A stretch of 64,000 bases of DNA from Novipirellula artificiosorum (GTDB lineage: Bacteria; Planctomycetota; Planctomycetia; Pirellulales; Pirellulaceae), in assembly GCF_007860135.1 (NCBI RefSeq), contig NZ_SJPV01000001.1, positions 989,299-1,053,298 of the forward strand, given 5' to 3'. This document shows positions 26,945 to 36,215 of this stretch, piece by piece. The notes beneath the pieces were generated by a model. It did no database searches. It was given only the letters and a program-made list of their open reading frames with translations, and was not told where the DNA came from. Made by a program: the position numbers and the translations under genes. Numbering within the stretch: position 1 is the stretch's first letter; every line of letters starts with the position of its first letter.

Positions 26945-29398
26945 CTACTCTTGGCCCATCAATTCACTCGCCTTGCGAGCGAGTTCGACAAATTCGGCCC
27001 GCAGCTCGAAACGATCGTCGCCTTTCGCCTGGTTCGCAACGCGTACCACATCGCTGAGCGTCCAATTCCCACGGTACTCGCTGCGACGAAGCTGCATGCC
27101 AAATCCTGCGACCGCCGTAGCAAAACGGGTGTCGGCGTCCGCTTCGGCGAAGGGCATTGCTTCATCAAACACCAAGAAATCAACTTTCGTGCTCTCGTCA
27201 GCGTCGGGCTGCTTGTAGCGTAGTTTCACTGTCATGGTTTCCCCACTTTCGGCCGCCTCGGTTGGCTCCCGCTCCGTTTGGTACTTCAACTCGTCCACCT
27301 TGGGTGCCGCCGAATCGTTTTCGGCTCCTGCCGGTACGATCTCGTAGAGTGCCGTGACGCTGTGTCCCGCTCCGATCTCTCCTGCGTCTTTGGTGTCGTC
27401 GTTGAAGTCTTCCTTCGCCAGCATTCGATTTTCGTAGCCGATCAACCGGTACGAATCGACCTTGGAAACGTTAAACTCGACCTGGATCTTGACATCCTTG
27501 GCGATCGTCATCAGCGTTCCGTTGGTTTGTTCGACCAAGACTTTGCGAGCCTCTTTCTCGTTGTCGATGAACGCATAGTTGCCGTTTCCCTTGCCGCTGA
27601 TCTGTTCCAACATCGCGTCGTTGTGGTTCCCCATCCCGAATCCGAGGACGGACAAGAAAACGCCTGCTTTGGACTCCTTCTCCACCATCCGAACCAATTG
27701 GTCCGTTCCTGTGGTGCCGACGTTGAAGTCTCCATCGGTGCAAAGGATGACCCGATTGACTCCGTCGTCGATAAAGTGATCACGAGCCGTTTGGTACGCC
27801 AACGCGATGCCTTGGCCTCCGTTGGTGCTGCCACCGGCGGACAGTTGCGTCAGGGATTTTCGAATTTTGCTGCCGTTTTTGACCTTGGTCGAGTCGAGAA
27901 CCAACCCAGCCGAGCCAGCATACACGACGATCGCCACTCGGTCGGTTTCGTTCAATTGCTTCACCAACATCTTCATCCCTTGCACCACCAACGGCAACTT
28001 GTTCGGGGCATTCATCGACCCGCTGGTGTCGAGTAGAAAGACCAAATTGCATTTAGGCCGTTCGGATTGCTCGACGACTTGACCCTTCAATGCAATCCGA
28101 GCCAAGCGATGACCTTCGTTCCAAGGGCACTCGGTTACGACGGTGCGAGCCGCAAACGGGTGGGGGGCGTCGCTGCGAGGTGGTTCGTAAGCGTAGTCGA
28201 AATAATTCACCATTTCTTCAATCCTCACCGCATCGGGCCGCGGCAATGCGTTCGCTCGCATCAAGAAGTCTCGTACTTTGCTGTAGCTCGCCGTGTCGAC
28301 ATCGACCGAGAAGGTACTGAGCGGATGCTCGGAAACTCGCTTGAATGGATTTTCGACAATCGGGTCAAAGCGATCGCCGGCAATCCCCGGACCGCGGCCT
28401 TCGTCGAAGGGAGCGGCAAATGGGTCCCAGGCAGAATCGTCAACCATCGACATCCGCAAACGTTCCGCCTTGATCGAGCGATCGCTCGACTCCGTTGCCT
28501 GAATCGGTTGCCCAGCCTGACGGATAAATGGTGGCTTGCTGAGCATCGGAGCGGAGGTCGATGGAAGCCCCGCCGTTCCATCGAAGCCCAAAGTGACATT
28601 GGCGGCGCCGCTGCCATACGAGTCAGCGAATTCGAATTCGACATTCGGCGCGGGTGCCGCAGCAGCCGAAAGACCCCTGGTGGACTGTGCCGACAAACTC
28701 AGACTCTTCTCCGCCGCGTTCGCAATTTCTTCCTGACGCAGGACGGTTTTGCCTTTGCTTGACGATTCGGGTCGTGAGGTTTGCAGCGTTTTGTTGAGAA
28801 CGAGACCCGTTTCCCGTTTTGACTCCTCGCTCGCAATCGGACCGGAGTATTCGATGCCCGACTCGGGCTTGGAAGTCCCCGGTGCCACAGCAAACAAACT
28901 TTCCGCATCCTCGCCGAGTCCCTCGTCTGATAACGCAAGCTCCGAAAGCGGAACCGAATCCCCATTGGCCATCAAATCGTCTTCCACGTCTTGGCGGAGT
29001 GGCCCCGCGGTAGAGGAGGATTCGCGAGCCATTTCCACTGGCGTCCACGACTTTATGATCACGGGGATACAGAGACCCAGCAGCACAAACGCAGCGCAAA
29101 CGGCCGTGGCCCACTTCAAGAACGTGGGGGAATACCACAATCCCGAATCTGCGGAGACCGTTGCCGCAGCGTTCTTGGGTGCCAAGATTTGCTGGCGGCG
29201 ATCGGTGTCGAGCGGCGGAGTGGATTCGGCTGCGTAGAGCGTTCCCAGCTTACCCGTCAACTCGCGAGCCTCGGCGATGGCATCCGCCAAGGCTGGGGTG
29301 CTTTCGACCTCTTGTTCGAAGGAGGTTCGCTCGGCTTCGTCGAGTTCGCCAAGCACATAGGCCGTGATCCGTGGATCGTTCCAGATGGATTCAGACAT
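26945..29398 (-). CDS. Membrane VWA protein (YfbK-type) with an anti-sigma-like N-terminus
   Basis: An 817-residue protein. Residues 1-60 (ITAYVLGELDEAERTSFEQEV) resemble the cytoplasmic part of anti-sigma factors; a membrane helix lies at 94-117. A low-complexity region (120-340) leads to a VWF-like region (about 350-440), a VWA domain (451-630) with MIDAS DTSGSM at 457-462, and a DUF3520-type C-terminus (640-815, ending near FVELARKASELMGQE). The ECF sigma gene lies 68 bases upstream. The arrangement suggests that an extracytoplasmic metal-dependent adhesion domain controls the sigma factor; this is inference. Confidence 0.88.
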   Translation of the reverse strand: MSESIWNDPRITAYVLGELDEAERTSFEQEVESTPALADAIAEARELTGKLGTLYAAESTPPLDTDRRQQILAPKNAAATVSADSGLWYSPTFLKWATAVCAAFVLLGLCIPVIIKSWTPVEMARESSSTAGPLRQDVEDDLMANGDSVPLSELALSDEGLGEDAESLFAVAPGTSKPESGIEYSGPIASEESKRETGLVLNKTLQTSRPESSSKGKTVLRQEEIANAAEKSLSLSAQSTRGLSAAAAPAPNVEFEFADSYGSGAANVTLGFDGTAGLPSTSAPMLSKPPFIRQAGQPIQATESSDRSIKAERLRMSMVDDSAWDPFAAPFDEGRGPGIAGDRFDPIVENPFKRVSEHPLSTFSVDVDTASYSKVRDFLMRANALPRPDAVRIEEMVNYFDYAYEPPRSDAPHPFAARTVVTECPWNEGHRLARIALKGQVVEQSERPKCNLVFLLDTSGSMNAPNKLPLVVQGMKMLVKQLNETDRVAIVVYAGSAGLVLDSTKVKNGSKIRKSLTQLSAGGSTNGGQGIALAYQTARDHFIDDGVNRVILCTDGDFNVGTTGTDQLVRMVEKESKAGVFLSVLGFGMGNHNDAMLEQISGKGNGNYAFIDNEKEARKVLVEQTNGTLMTIAKDVKIQVEFNVSKVDSYRLIGYENRMLAKEDFNDDTKDAGEIGAGHSVTALYEIVPAGAENDSAAPKVDELKYQTEREPTEAAESGETMTVKLRYKQPDADESTKVDFLVFDEAMPFAEADADTRFATAVAGFGMQLRRSEYRGNWTLSDVVRVANQAKGDDRFELRAEFVELARKASELMGQE

Positions 29399-29466
29399 GA
29401 TAGTTTCTCGTCAGAGAAGGATGTGTAGGGGTTCAGTGGATTCGTTGTTGGCGGGTGTCAGAAGGG

Positions 29467-29982
29467 TTAGCTGACGGCCATCGAATCACGTAGGCTGCGG
29501 ACCGCTTCATGCAGATGGAAACCGACATTGCTGACGGTCAATCCCGTCACCTTCGCGATTTCGCGGTAGCTTAGCCCTGCTTGCATTCGCAGTCGCAAGA
29601 CTTCTTGTTGGCGAGGCGACAGCGTGTCGACCATCGCGGCGAGTTTGTCCTTCTGTTCAGCGTCGCTAGCTACGACGGACGCATCCGGCGCAGGGTCGGC
29701 CAGCGAAACGTTCGACGCGTCAATCGGCGTCGTGTGCGTGGTGCGTTTCATATCAATCACTCGGCTTCGGCAGACGGTAAAGAGCCAAGCTGCGACGCGC
29801 GATTCGATCTTCTCACGATTCTCGCGGCACAGTCGCAGGAACGTCTCCTGCACCGCGTCTTGTGCTGCTTGCCAGTCGCCACCGAGCATCCGGTTGGCGT
29901 ACGCCAATAACGGCCGCTCGTAGCGGTCCACAATCTGCGAGACCGCTTCGGCGGAGAATTCGTCAGCAGGTGGATCGGGCAT
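29467..29982 (-). CDS. ECF RNA polymerase sigma factor
   Basis: A 171-residue sigma-70 family protein. Region 2 is VDRYERPLLAYANRMLGGDW with QAAQDAVQETFLRLC (helix binding core polymerase and -10), and region 4 is LSPRQQEVLRLRMQAGLSYR followed by EIAKVTGLTVSNVGFHLHEA. The linker is acidic. It is followed by the VWA/anti-sigma-like gene and preceded by the AsmA-like gene (95 bases). It probably directs transcription of an envelope-stress or adhesion regulon; the target promoters were not identified. Confidence 0.92.
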   Translation of the reverse strand: MPDPPADEFSAEAVSQIVDRYERPLLAYANRMLGGDWQAAQDAVQETFLRLCRENREKIESRVAAWLFTVCRSRVIDMKRTTHTTPIDASNVSLADPAPDASVVASDAEQKDKLAAMVDTLSPRQQEVLRLRMQAGLSYREIAKVTGLTVSNVGFHLHEAVRSLRDSMAVS

Positions 29983-30077
29983 GGTGTGCGATCAAGCGGC
30001 AAGAAGCAAAACGCGGTTTCAGAAGGCTAACGACAAAGCCTGATCGATATTAGGGAAAAACTCTAAAAAACACTCCA

Positions 30078-33000
30078 TCACTTCGTTTCGGTTTGGAAGT
30101 CGCCCGATCGAGACATGCTCGAACCGAACAGAACGGGGTTGCTCAACAGTGAAGCGATGTTGCTGATTCCTGTCGGATCGATAATCGGACGATCCACGGT
30201 GCCGGAGATCGGCAAATAAACGAATTTGCTATCCTCGCCACTTCCAATTCGCCCCAATTGTACCGCTTCTCGCGGCACCTTCGCGATCATATTCAAGTGG
30301 CCATCCAGCCGGATGCCGCCGCGAGTGATTACCTGCGTCTGATCAAATTCGATGGTCATGCCCTGGTTATGAACCGTGCCATAGTCGAGATCGAACTCGA
30401 CCGTTTGCGGTGGCATCGTGACCTGTGTGTTTCTTAGCCCCTTGAGCGAGAAAGGTTGCTTTCGAGACAAGGATTGCACGCCTTTCGCAACAGCGATGAT
30501 CTGTTTTGCCATCGGATTGAGCGACATCTGAGCGTGATGCACGTTCACTCGGCCAACAACGCGGCTCCTCTCCGGTGCATCAAGATTGATGTTTCCTTCG
30601 TCAATCTCCAAACCAAAGTGCCCGTCTACGCTCCTCACTTCGGAGGTGGTGGGGGCAATGAAACGAAACCAACCGGCTGTCATCGGCCGTGTGAGTTTGA
30701 TGGAATCGGTGACCATCCCCGGTTTCAACCGAACGATTCTCGGGGAATAGCGATAATCAACTTCACCTCCGAGTTGAATACGGCAATCACCGATCGGCAT
30801 CACCACTTTATCAACTTTGGCAGTCGTCTCATTCCATTGCACAGGAAACGACGTTGGGCCAATGTCGATCCCGGCAAAGCTTGCCTGATCCCATCCCAAC
30901 TGAGTTTCAACATCAAAGCGAACTGCCCCTAGGTTAGGCGATCGCCACTGAAGGGTCAGGGGTGCTTCATGAACGCCCTCCATCTTGATCGGCGTTTCGG
31001 ATACCTTCGTCAATCGCACTCCCACACGCTGCATGTCCATTCGCAGCAGTCCGCTTAGCGATCCGCTTTGCTCCTTGTCGCCGACAACGGCTTTTCCAGA
31101 AAGCACCGTCGAGAACCATTGACCCGCGATCTGTACTTCGTTTGCAACGATTTGTTGATGGCACTTGTCGTATTGGACTTGAGCATCAATTTGCATCACC
31201 GGCTCGGCCCATACGATTCGATGGGGCTCATCGGGAGAGGCGGCCCTTGCAATCACGCGGAGGGTCCGAGAACCATCAATCGATGTGTTTGCGAGGGGAG
31301 CTGGCTTTTCGACGCTCCATTTTTCCACAAACGCAATGTCTCGACCGATTGTCGTCAAATTCAAGTCGATCCATTGCTCGTTCCCAACAATGGTTCCGCT
31401 GCCACAAAACCGCCCCTCCAAGCGACGTTGATACCGCGGCGAGGGTTCACAGGATCCATCCATGATCGATGAGGTTACAAGCCGTTGCGCCGAATGGATT
31501 GGCGTTGCAATCGTTTTGTTCAATGGAAGGTTGAGCGGGGGTTTTTGCAGTGCATTCAGATTCGCTTGCCACTCCAGTTGTAGGTCGATGTCGTTCGGAT
31601 TCGCTTTGCCTTGAAGCGATGCTGTGAGCGCGGGCGAGTCGATGGCCAAGCGTTCGGCATCGAGTGCTCCAGTCGGCCAGGTCCAATCGCCGGCAAACTC
31701 AATGTTGGCTCGCGGTTGGCTGAATGACCGGTTTGCATACGCTAGGCTCGGTTGAACGAACTCGATCTTTGCCTTGGACAAGCGTGCAGATTGATATGAA
31801 AAATCACCTTCCAACTCCGCTGCGAAATCGCCCTTTGCGTCACTCATTTGACTCGGCAGCAACCCCTTCCATTGCTCAAACAATCTCTCCACCTGGCCGC
31901 TGGCTGCGAGCCTCAAGGGAAAGGGCGTGGTCCGTTTTGGGAAGGGAACGGGCTTCAATAGCTCGGCATGCAAGGTTGTCTTGTCTTCGCAAAATGCGAA
32001 GGTCGCTTCGCTTATCTCTCGCACGACTTTCCCATCCCAGCGACCGCAGACATCGAGTTCCAGTGCGATTTGACGAGGTTGTTCGTCCTCCCCCTTGTGG
32101 GACGGACGCAGTAAATCGGATGCGGTTGCAGATCCCTCGACTCGCCACTGGTCTTTTACGACCTGGTCCCAATCAAAGCGGGCCTGGATCAATCCTTCGA
32201 GTGCAGGGTCGACCATTTCAAGAATCGGAGCCACCGTGCTGGTCAGTCGCGCGACGTCGATTTCAAATTCCGTCGTTCCCTGGTGCGAATTTCCTTGGCC
32301 CGTGATCGAGGCGACCTCGCTGGTCAGGTGAAACTCCTCTGCACGCCATTGATCGCGTTGGTGCGCAATCACCAGCAACAAATCGATCGGATCGATCGAG
32401 ACATCGCATCGATCTCCGTGCTGGATCGCCGTTGCATGGAGTGGTGACGTTTGTAGCGAGATGCGAGTTTTTCGTAAGGCCTCCGTCCCGATGGATTCCA
32501 ACTTTGCTACGACTTGGCTCGAGACGATTTCGACGTCATCTCGCAGTGGAAGCAAACCTGGCATTGCGGCGTGTAGCCGTTCCAGATCAACCGTTGCCGA
32601 AGCGTTCCCGTCAAAGGATCCCATGCTCTGCAGTGGATCTTTCCAAAAATCGGACAACGAGATCGAGCGAGCGACCGACGCATTGATGGTTGCCTGCGCA
32701 AAATCGGTCTTCGCTATGACGTGATGTCCCATGATTCGGTCCTTGGTGATCGTCAATTTGCCATCGATCACTGCGACTCGTTTGTTGGTTGCCCCGGATT
32801 CCCTATTGTTGGAAGCGACCGATCGATCAAGGCTTCCTGAGAAGGTGGCGGCGATGTCTTCGTGGGACAGCAAAATGTCAGCACGCGACATCGTGGCACG
32901 CCACTGCTTGCCGGATTCGTGATCCGCCATGCTGAATCTTAGACGCTGGATCTGCACGCGCCCGATTGGCTTTCGCTGATGGGCACCCGCCGGAGCAAGC

Positions 33001-33449
33001 AGTGTCGGGAAGTCCTCTTCGAGACTGCATCGACCGTCCCGAATCGAGCAGCTGACGTCGACGCTGTGGATGACGACTTGCCCGAGCGAGTGATTGCGCA
33101 GCCCAAGGAGTTGGGCAAGCGTCACCTCACTGTCAATCTGTCCGATAAGGTAATGGTTCTTGTTCGAGGTGCCGTGGATTTCGACTCCCGTCAGCCGCAG
33201 CGGGGTAAACCACCCGATTCGCATGTATTTTGCGTCGAGAGAAAAGCCGTGCCCTGCGATCGCTCGAGAGAGCAGACTTCGCCCGAGGGATGAACGGCTG
33301 ATAACCGCTGGCGTCAACACGATGACGGTAGCGATCAAGACCATGACGACACACGCCATCGCTCCTACGATACACGTGAGTTTGACCCGACCACCGGGGG
33401 ATCGTAGCGTGCAGAGTCGTGTCGCAGCCACGGTCACATCCTTGTGCAT
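30078..33449 (-). CDS. Large single-pass envelope protein, AsmA/TamB-like
   Basis: A 1123-residue protein from the ATG at 33449 (a TTG two codons earlier is less likely). After a basic N-terminus one membrane helix (about 26-50) is followed by a long beta-rich region. The segment just after the helix (RAIAGHGFSLDAKYMRIGWF, TPLRLTGVEIHG) and the end (RGGIRLDGHLNMIAKVPRE, PISGTVDRPIIDPTGI) fit AsmA-like proteins, which bridge inner and outer membranes and are implicated in lipid transfer. The family call rests on general features and end motifs. It is upstream of the sigma factor on the same strand. Confidence 0.65.
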   Translation of the reverse strand: MHKDVTVAATRLCTLRSPGGRVKLTCIVGAMACVVMVLIATVIVLTPAVISRSSLGRSLLSRAIAGHGFSLDAKYMRIGWFTPLRLTGVEIHGTSNKNHYLIGQIDSEVTLAQLLGLRNHSLGQVVIHSVDVSCSIRDGRCSLEEDFPTLLAPAGAHQRKPIGRVQIQRLRFSMADHESGKQWRATMSRADILLSHEDIAATFSGSLDRSVASNNRESGATNKRVAVIDGKLTITKDRIMGHHVIAKTDFAQATINASVARSISLSDFWKDPLQSMGSFDGNASATVDLERLHAAMPGLLPLRDDVEIVSSQVVAKLESIGTEALRKTRISLQTSPLHATAIQHGDRCDVSIDPIDLLLVIAHQRDQWRAEEFHLTSEVASITGQGNSHQGTTEFEIDVARLTSTVAPILEMVDPALEGLIQARFDWDQVVKDQWRVEGSATASDLLRPSHKGEDEQPRQIALELDVCGRWDGKVVREISEATFAFCEDKTTLHAELLKPVPFPKRTTPFPLRLAASGQVERLFEQWKGLLPSQMSDAKGDFAAELEGDFSYQSARLSKAKIEFVQPSLAYANRSFSQPRANIEFAGDWTWPTGALDAERLAIDSPALTASLQGKANPNDIDLQLEWQANLNALQKPPLNLPLNKTIATPIHSAQRLVTSSIMDGSCEPSPRYQRRLEGRFCGSGTIVGNEQWIDLNLTTIGRDIAFVEKWSVEKPAPLANTSIDGSRTLRVIARAASPDEPHRIVWAEPVMQIDAQVQYDKCHQQIVANEVQIAGQWFSTVLSGKAVVGDKEQSGSLSGLLRMDMQRVGVRLTKVSETPIKMEGVHEAPLTLQWRSPNLGAVRFDVETQLGWDQASFAGIDIGPTSFPVQWNETTAKVDKVVMPIGDCRIQLGGEVDYRYSPRIVRLKPGMVTDSIKLTRPMTAGWFRFIAPTTSEVRSVDGHFGLEIDEGNINLDAPERSRVVGRVNVHHAQMSLNPMAKQIIAVAKGVQSLSRKQPFSLKGLRNTQVTMPPQTVEFDLDYGTVHNQGMTIEFDQTQVITRGGIRLDGHLNMIAKVPREAVQLGRIGSGEDSKFVYLPISGTVDRPIIDPTGISNIASLLSNPVLFGSSMSRSGDFQTETK

Positions 33450-33605
33450 GGTCAAATCAGAGCGAGCTTTTTGCCGAGTCTACTGATTTTGGGCAGTTCT
33501 CCCAAGATCGACTTGCCAACGCTCCTCCAAAAACGCTAGCAAATTCAACCATCGGCGATACGACAGGTGCGAACATTGAGAGAACGTTATCTTGCTTCTC
33601 AATTG

Positions 33606-35327
33606 CTACTTGGTTCGAAATTCGTAAACGACGGGCTCCAACGCGATTCCAGACTCACTTTGGAAATTGTGAAACGAGGGACTGTTCAGCCCGAGGCGAT
33701 ACTTGTGGCCGGCGATCAGTTTGACCGGAAGGGTGCAAGTTCGTTTGTCTTCGCTCCAAGTCGCCGATTTCCCTTTGAGCAGGGTGGGGAAATCGGTTCC
33801 GCCACCTGTCCACGACATCCCGCCCGACATGGGCATGTTAAAGGTTACGCTCAGCGACGGAGTGTCGGGGTCGACGGAGTCGGCACCGTTGGCAGGCGCG
33901 AGTTTGATAATCTCGGGCTTCTGTGCTTTGGCAATGACTTCCTTCGAGGCGCCCTCGGTCACGAAGTAGAGAGTGGTCGGTACGACAGGCACGCCATCGA
34001 CCGATCGAAAATTCTTAAACGATGTTGAGTTGATTCCGATCCGGTAGAACTTACCCCGTTCCAATTTGACTGGCAAAACACAAGTGCGCGTGTTGGCCCA
34101 TTTCGGCTTGCGCGTGCGGTCCAGCGGAACTTCGCCTGTCCAACTCATCCCGGCTCCCATCTCACGATCGAAAGTAACACTGATCTGATTGAGTGATGCC
34201 TTGACGTTCAATTGGCCAACTTTTGGCTCGGACTTCACGCATTGAGGTGCGCTGTTCTGATGCGGCGTTTTCGCGACCGTTCTTTCTTGTCCTTGGACGG
34301 TGTCGGCAACCCGTGGTGCCATGGGCAGCAGCACCAATGCCGCTGTCAGTAGAATGGCTTTCGATCTCCATCCAAAATTTCGGTTCGTCAATTCGTAATT
34401 CATCATTTGCTCCAATCGATTTTGCAGGTTCGATCCTCGTTCAAAAACTCCTATAAAACTGGCACCGGCCAGTGATTTCGCTTTTGCAGATGTCAAGACT
34501 CGTAGCATGGTTTCACCATATTGCGTCGGCGCAACGCCTCCGTCACGCAAAACGGTTTCATCACAGGCCTCTTCGCGGGTATCTCGCAACTGACGGTTCG
34601 CCCACCACACCAAGGGATGAAACCAAAACAATCCTTGTGCGATCACTTGCAAGAAACCAATCCAGATATCACGGCGTTTCAAATGAGACAATTCGTGAAT
34701 GAGGGTGACGTTGAGTTCTGATTCGGTTGCATTCGCGACAAGCGGTTCCGGTAGCACCATTCGCGGGCGCAGAAGTCCAAACACCAGTGGGCTGGTGATC
34801 GTATCGGTCAGATGGAGGTCAGGCGTTTGTGTGACGCCTAATTGAATTGCCGCTTTTTCCAGAGCGACTTTCAGCGGGCCTTCATCGACGCAAGGATTGC
34901 TGAGGACTTGCCGAATGAGTAATCGACAACGGACAATCACCAGACTCCAAAAAACGACAACGCCCACGGCCCAAAGTGCGAGCCATTTTGTCGACGGTTT
35001 CGGTTCGGATCGCGTGTCGTTAAAAGTCGTCAGTGGCGCAGTCTCGATCGCGTCCCTGTGGTGAACATGCCAGTTTGTCATGACGGATGTCGAGTTGACT
35101 TGTGAGGCGACTCGCGGAATTCCCCATTGGCCGATGCCGGTGATCAGAGAAAGGCTCGGCGGCAAGAAGACTTTGACGAGAACGAGAATCCACAGCCCGT
35201 GCCGTAACCGGGGAGAGCTTCTCTTTAGCAGAAATACCAGCCCGGCGACCAGCAGGATGAACAACGCAAGTTGCCAACTTGCTGCAACAATCCAATCACG
35301 CCATGCGTTTGAAAGTTGCTCGATCAT
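33606..35327 (-). CDS. M56-family (BlaR1/MecR1-like) membrane metallopeptidase with two added C-terminal repeats
   Basis: A 573-residue protein. Helices near 16-34 and 42-65 and at 115-135, then the zinc site HELSH (211-215) in VTLIHELSHLKRRDIW and the downstream REEACDETVL; a fourth helix lies near 325-342. Residues 365-470 and 478-573 are two related domains with the shared pattern FDREMGAGMSWTG / FNMPMSGGMSWTG and CVLPVKLERGKFYRIGINS / CTLPVKLIAGHKYRLGLNS, similar to bacterial Ig-like modules. There is no penicillin-binding sensor domain. It overlaps the BlaI-type gene by 4 bases and should cleave that repressor or a partner on an envelope signal. Confidence 0.88.
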   Translation of the reverse strand: MIEQLSNAWRDWIVAASWQLALFILLVAGLVFLLKRSSPRLRHGLWILVLVKVFLPPSLSLITGIGQWGIPRVASQVNSTSVMTNWHVHHRDAIETAPLTTFNDTRSEPKPSTKWLALWAVGVVVFWSLVIVRCRLLIRQVLSNPCVDEGPLKVALEKAAIQLGVTQTPDLHLTDTITSPLVFGLLRPRMVLPEPLVANATESELNVTLIHELSHLKRRDIWIGFLQVIAQGLFWFHPLVWWANRQLRDTREEACDETVLRDGGVAPTQYGETMLRVLTSAKAKSLAGASFIGVFERGSNLQNRLEQMMNYELTNRNFGWRSKAILLTAALVLLPMAPRVADTVQGQERTVAKTPHQNSAPQCVKSEPKVGQLNVKASLNQISVTFDREMGAGMSWTGEVPLDRTRKPKWANTRTCVLPVKLERGKFYRIGINSTSFKNFRSVDGVPVVPTTLYFVTEGASKEVIAKAQKPEIIKLAPANGADSVDPDTPSLSVTFNMPMSGGMSWTGGGTDFPTLLKGKSATWSEDKRTCTLPVKLIAGHKYRLGLNSPSFHNFQSESGIALEPVVYEFRTK

Positions 35328-35722
35328 GACTGGCCTCGTTTGTCACGTCGTTTTTGATCCAATTGACGTTTGAGTTTGCGAATCTCATCGTCACTCAAGT
35401 CCGCCTCTTCGATGAAATGGGCGATCAACGGCGAGGAAGCTTCGGTCACCAACCGATCCATCACCCCTCGGACCTCTTGACGGGTCGCCGCATCACGCGC
35501 GATGGCTGCTCGATAGAGGTACGAATTGCCCACCTGATCGTAGTGGACTGCGTCCTTCGCGACCAATCGAGACAACAACGTCTTGACGGTCTTATAAGCC
35601 CACTGACGCTCATTAGGAAGCAATGCAAACACATCCCGCGCCGCCAAGGGGCCGGAATCCCAAAGCACTTTCATGACTTCCCACTCAGCAGGCGACAAAC
35701 CTGCAGGTTCCAGATTGCTCAT
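35324..35722 (-). CDS. BlaI/MecI/CopY-family transcriptional repressor
   Basis: A 132-residue protein with the family's winged helix: LSPAEWEVMKVLWDSGPLAA, RQWAYKTVKTLLSRLVAKDA, then a C-terminal dimerisation helix region. Members bind palindromes with TACA/TGTA half-sites and are inactivated when the partner M56 peptidase senses a signal. The M56 gene begins within its stop (ATGA). A perfect palindrome with such half-sites is 48 bases upstream, so autoregulation is likely. No beta-lactamase gene is in the window, so the regulated function lies elsewhere. Confidence 0.93.
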   Translation of the reverse strand: MSNLEPAGLSPAEWEVMKVLWDSGPLAARDVFALLPNERQWAYKTVKTLLSRLVAKDAVHYDQVGNSYLYRAAIARDAATRQEVRGVMDRLVTEASSPLIAHFIEEADLSDDEIRKLKRQLDQKRRDKRGQS

Positions 35723-35770
35723 CAGCTACGCCTAACACGCAAGAATATCCACCCACACAGGTAAGCAATA

Positions 35771-35786
35771 GACTACACGTGTAGTC
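35771..35786. promoter_or_regulatory. 16-bp palindromic operator candidate for the BlaI-type repressor
   Basis: GACTACACGTGTAGTC is a perfect palindrome containing TACA and TGTA, the half-sites known for BlaI/MecI. It lies 48 bases upstream of the blaI-type ATG, where a promoter would be. Binding is inferred. Confidence 0.7.
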
Positions 35787-35846
35787 GTGTGGCAATAGAA
35801 GAGAGCGAAAAAACCGGAAAAATTTCTACAAAAAAGGGGATGTCTA

Positions 35847-35898
35847 CAGAAAAGGGGACGGGGGTCGTTTTTGAAAACGACCCCCGTCCCCTTTTCTG
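35847..35898. repeat. Perfect 25-bp hairpin with 2-base loop
   Basis: The arm at 35847-35871 (CAGAAAAGGGGACGGGGGTC then GTTTT) pairs with 35874-35898 without a mismatch, with loop TG. Such a stem between divergent genes is not an ordinary terminator and would extrude readily as a cruciform. Confidence 0.9.
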
Positions 35899-36012
35899 AG
35901 TTCGGAATATTCCCAACGCAATCGGGAGCATGGAGATCATCATTAGGAACGAGTTTTTTACCGAACTGGTGATCACAGAGCAATCCACCGCACATGCCTT
36001 GCCTACCGGGGG

Positions 36013-36058
36013 AAAAAAGGGGACGGGGGTCATTTCGAAAACGACCCCCGTCCCTTTT
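36013..36058. repeat. Second, imperfect copy of the 35847 hairpin
   Basis: AAAAGGGGACGGGGGTCATT pairs with ACGACCCCCGTCCCTTTT, with one mismatch and one missing base relative to the perfect copy 114 bases away. It ends about 120 bases before the first ATG of the AlkD-like gene. Confidence 0.85.
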
Positions 36059-36215
36059 ATTGAATTTGAGACAATTAGCGAGCCACCCTTCTCACTTCTT
36101 GCTGCCGAGGGAGAATTGACAGCGTTGGGAACACCTCGCTAAGTTGCTGTAGGATTCCATAGTCGATAGAAGTCCATTGATGGGCATGATTCACAATACC
36201 GATCGATTGATTCAC

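Larger units (their letters stand above)
35787..36215. mobile_element. MITE-like element bounded by GGGGACGGGGGTC hairpins
   Basis: The space between the blaI operator and the AlkD-like gene holds two related hairpins (35847-35898 and 36013-36058) and a partial third motif (AAAAAAGGGGATGTCTACA at about 35829). The 114 bases between the hairpins contain a short frame reading STAHALPTGGKK, followed by hairpin-derived KGTGVISKTTPVPF, which resembles a decayed gene tail. A non-autonomous mobile repeat is the best reading. No intact gene is present. Confidence 0.6.

Noticed and set aside
27278..28036. Plus-strand 252-codon frame
   Set aside because: Antisense shadow of the VWA domain coding sequence.
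30456..30932. Plus-strand 158-codon frame
   Set aside because: Antisense to the AsmA-like gene; no motif or start signal.
35847..35898. Rho-independent terminator
   Set aside because: The stem lies upstream of both divergent neighbours, so it ends no known transcript in either direction.
35930..36142. 70-codon frame between the two hairpins
   Set aside because: It reads through the second hairpin and has no complete domain; probably a decayed element tail.
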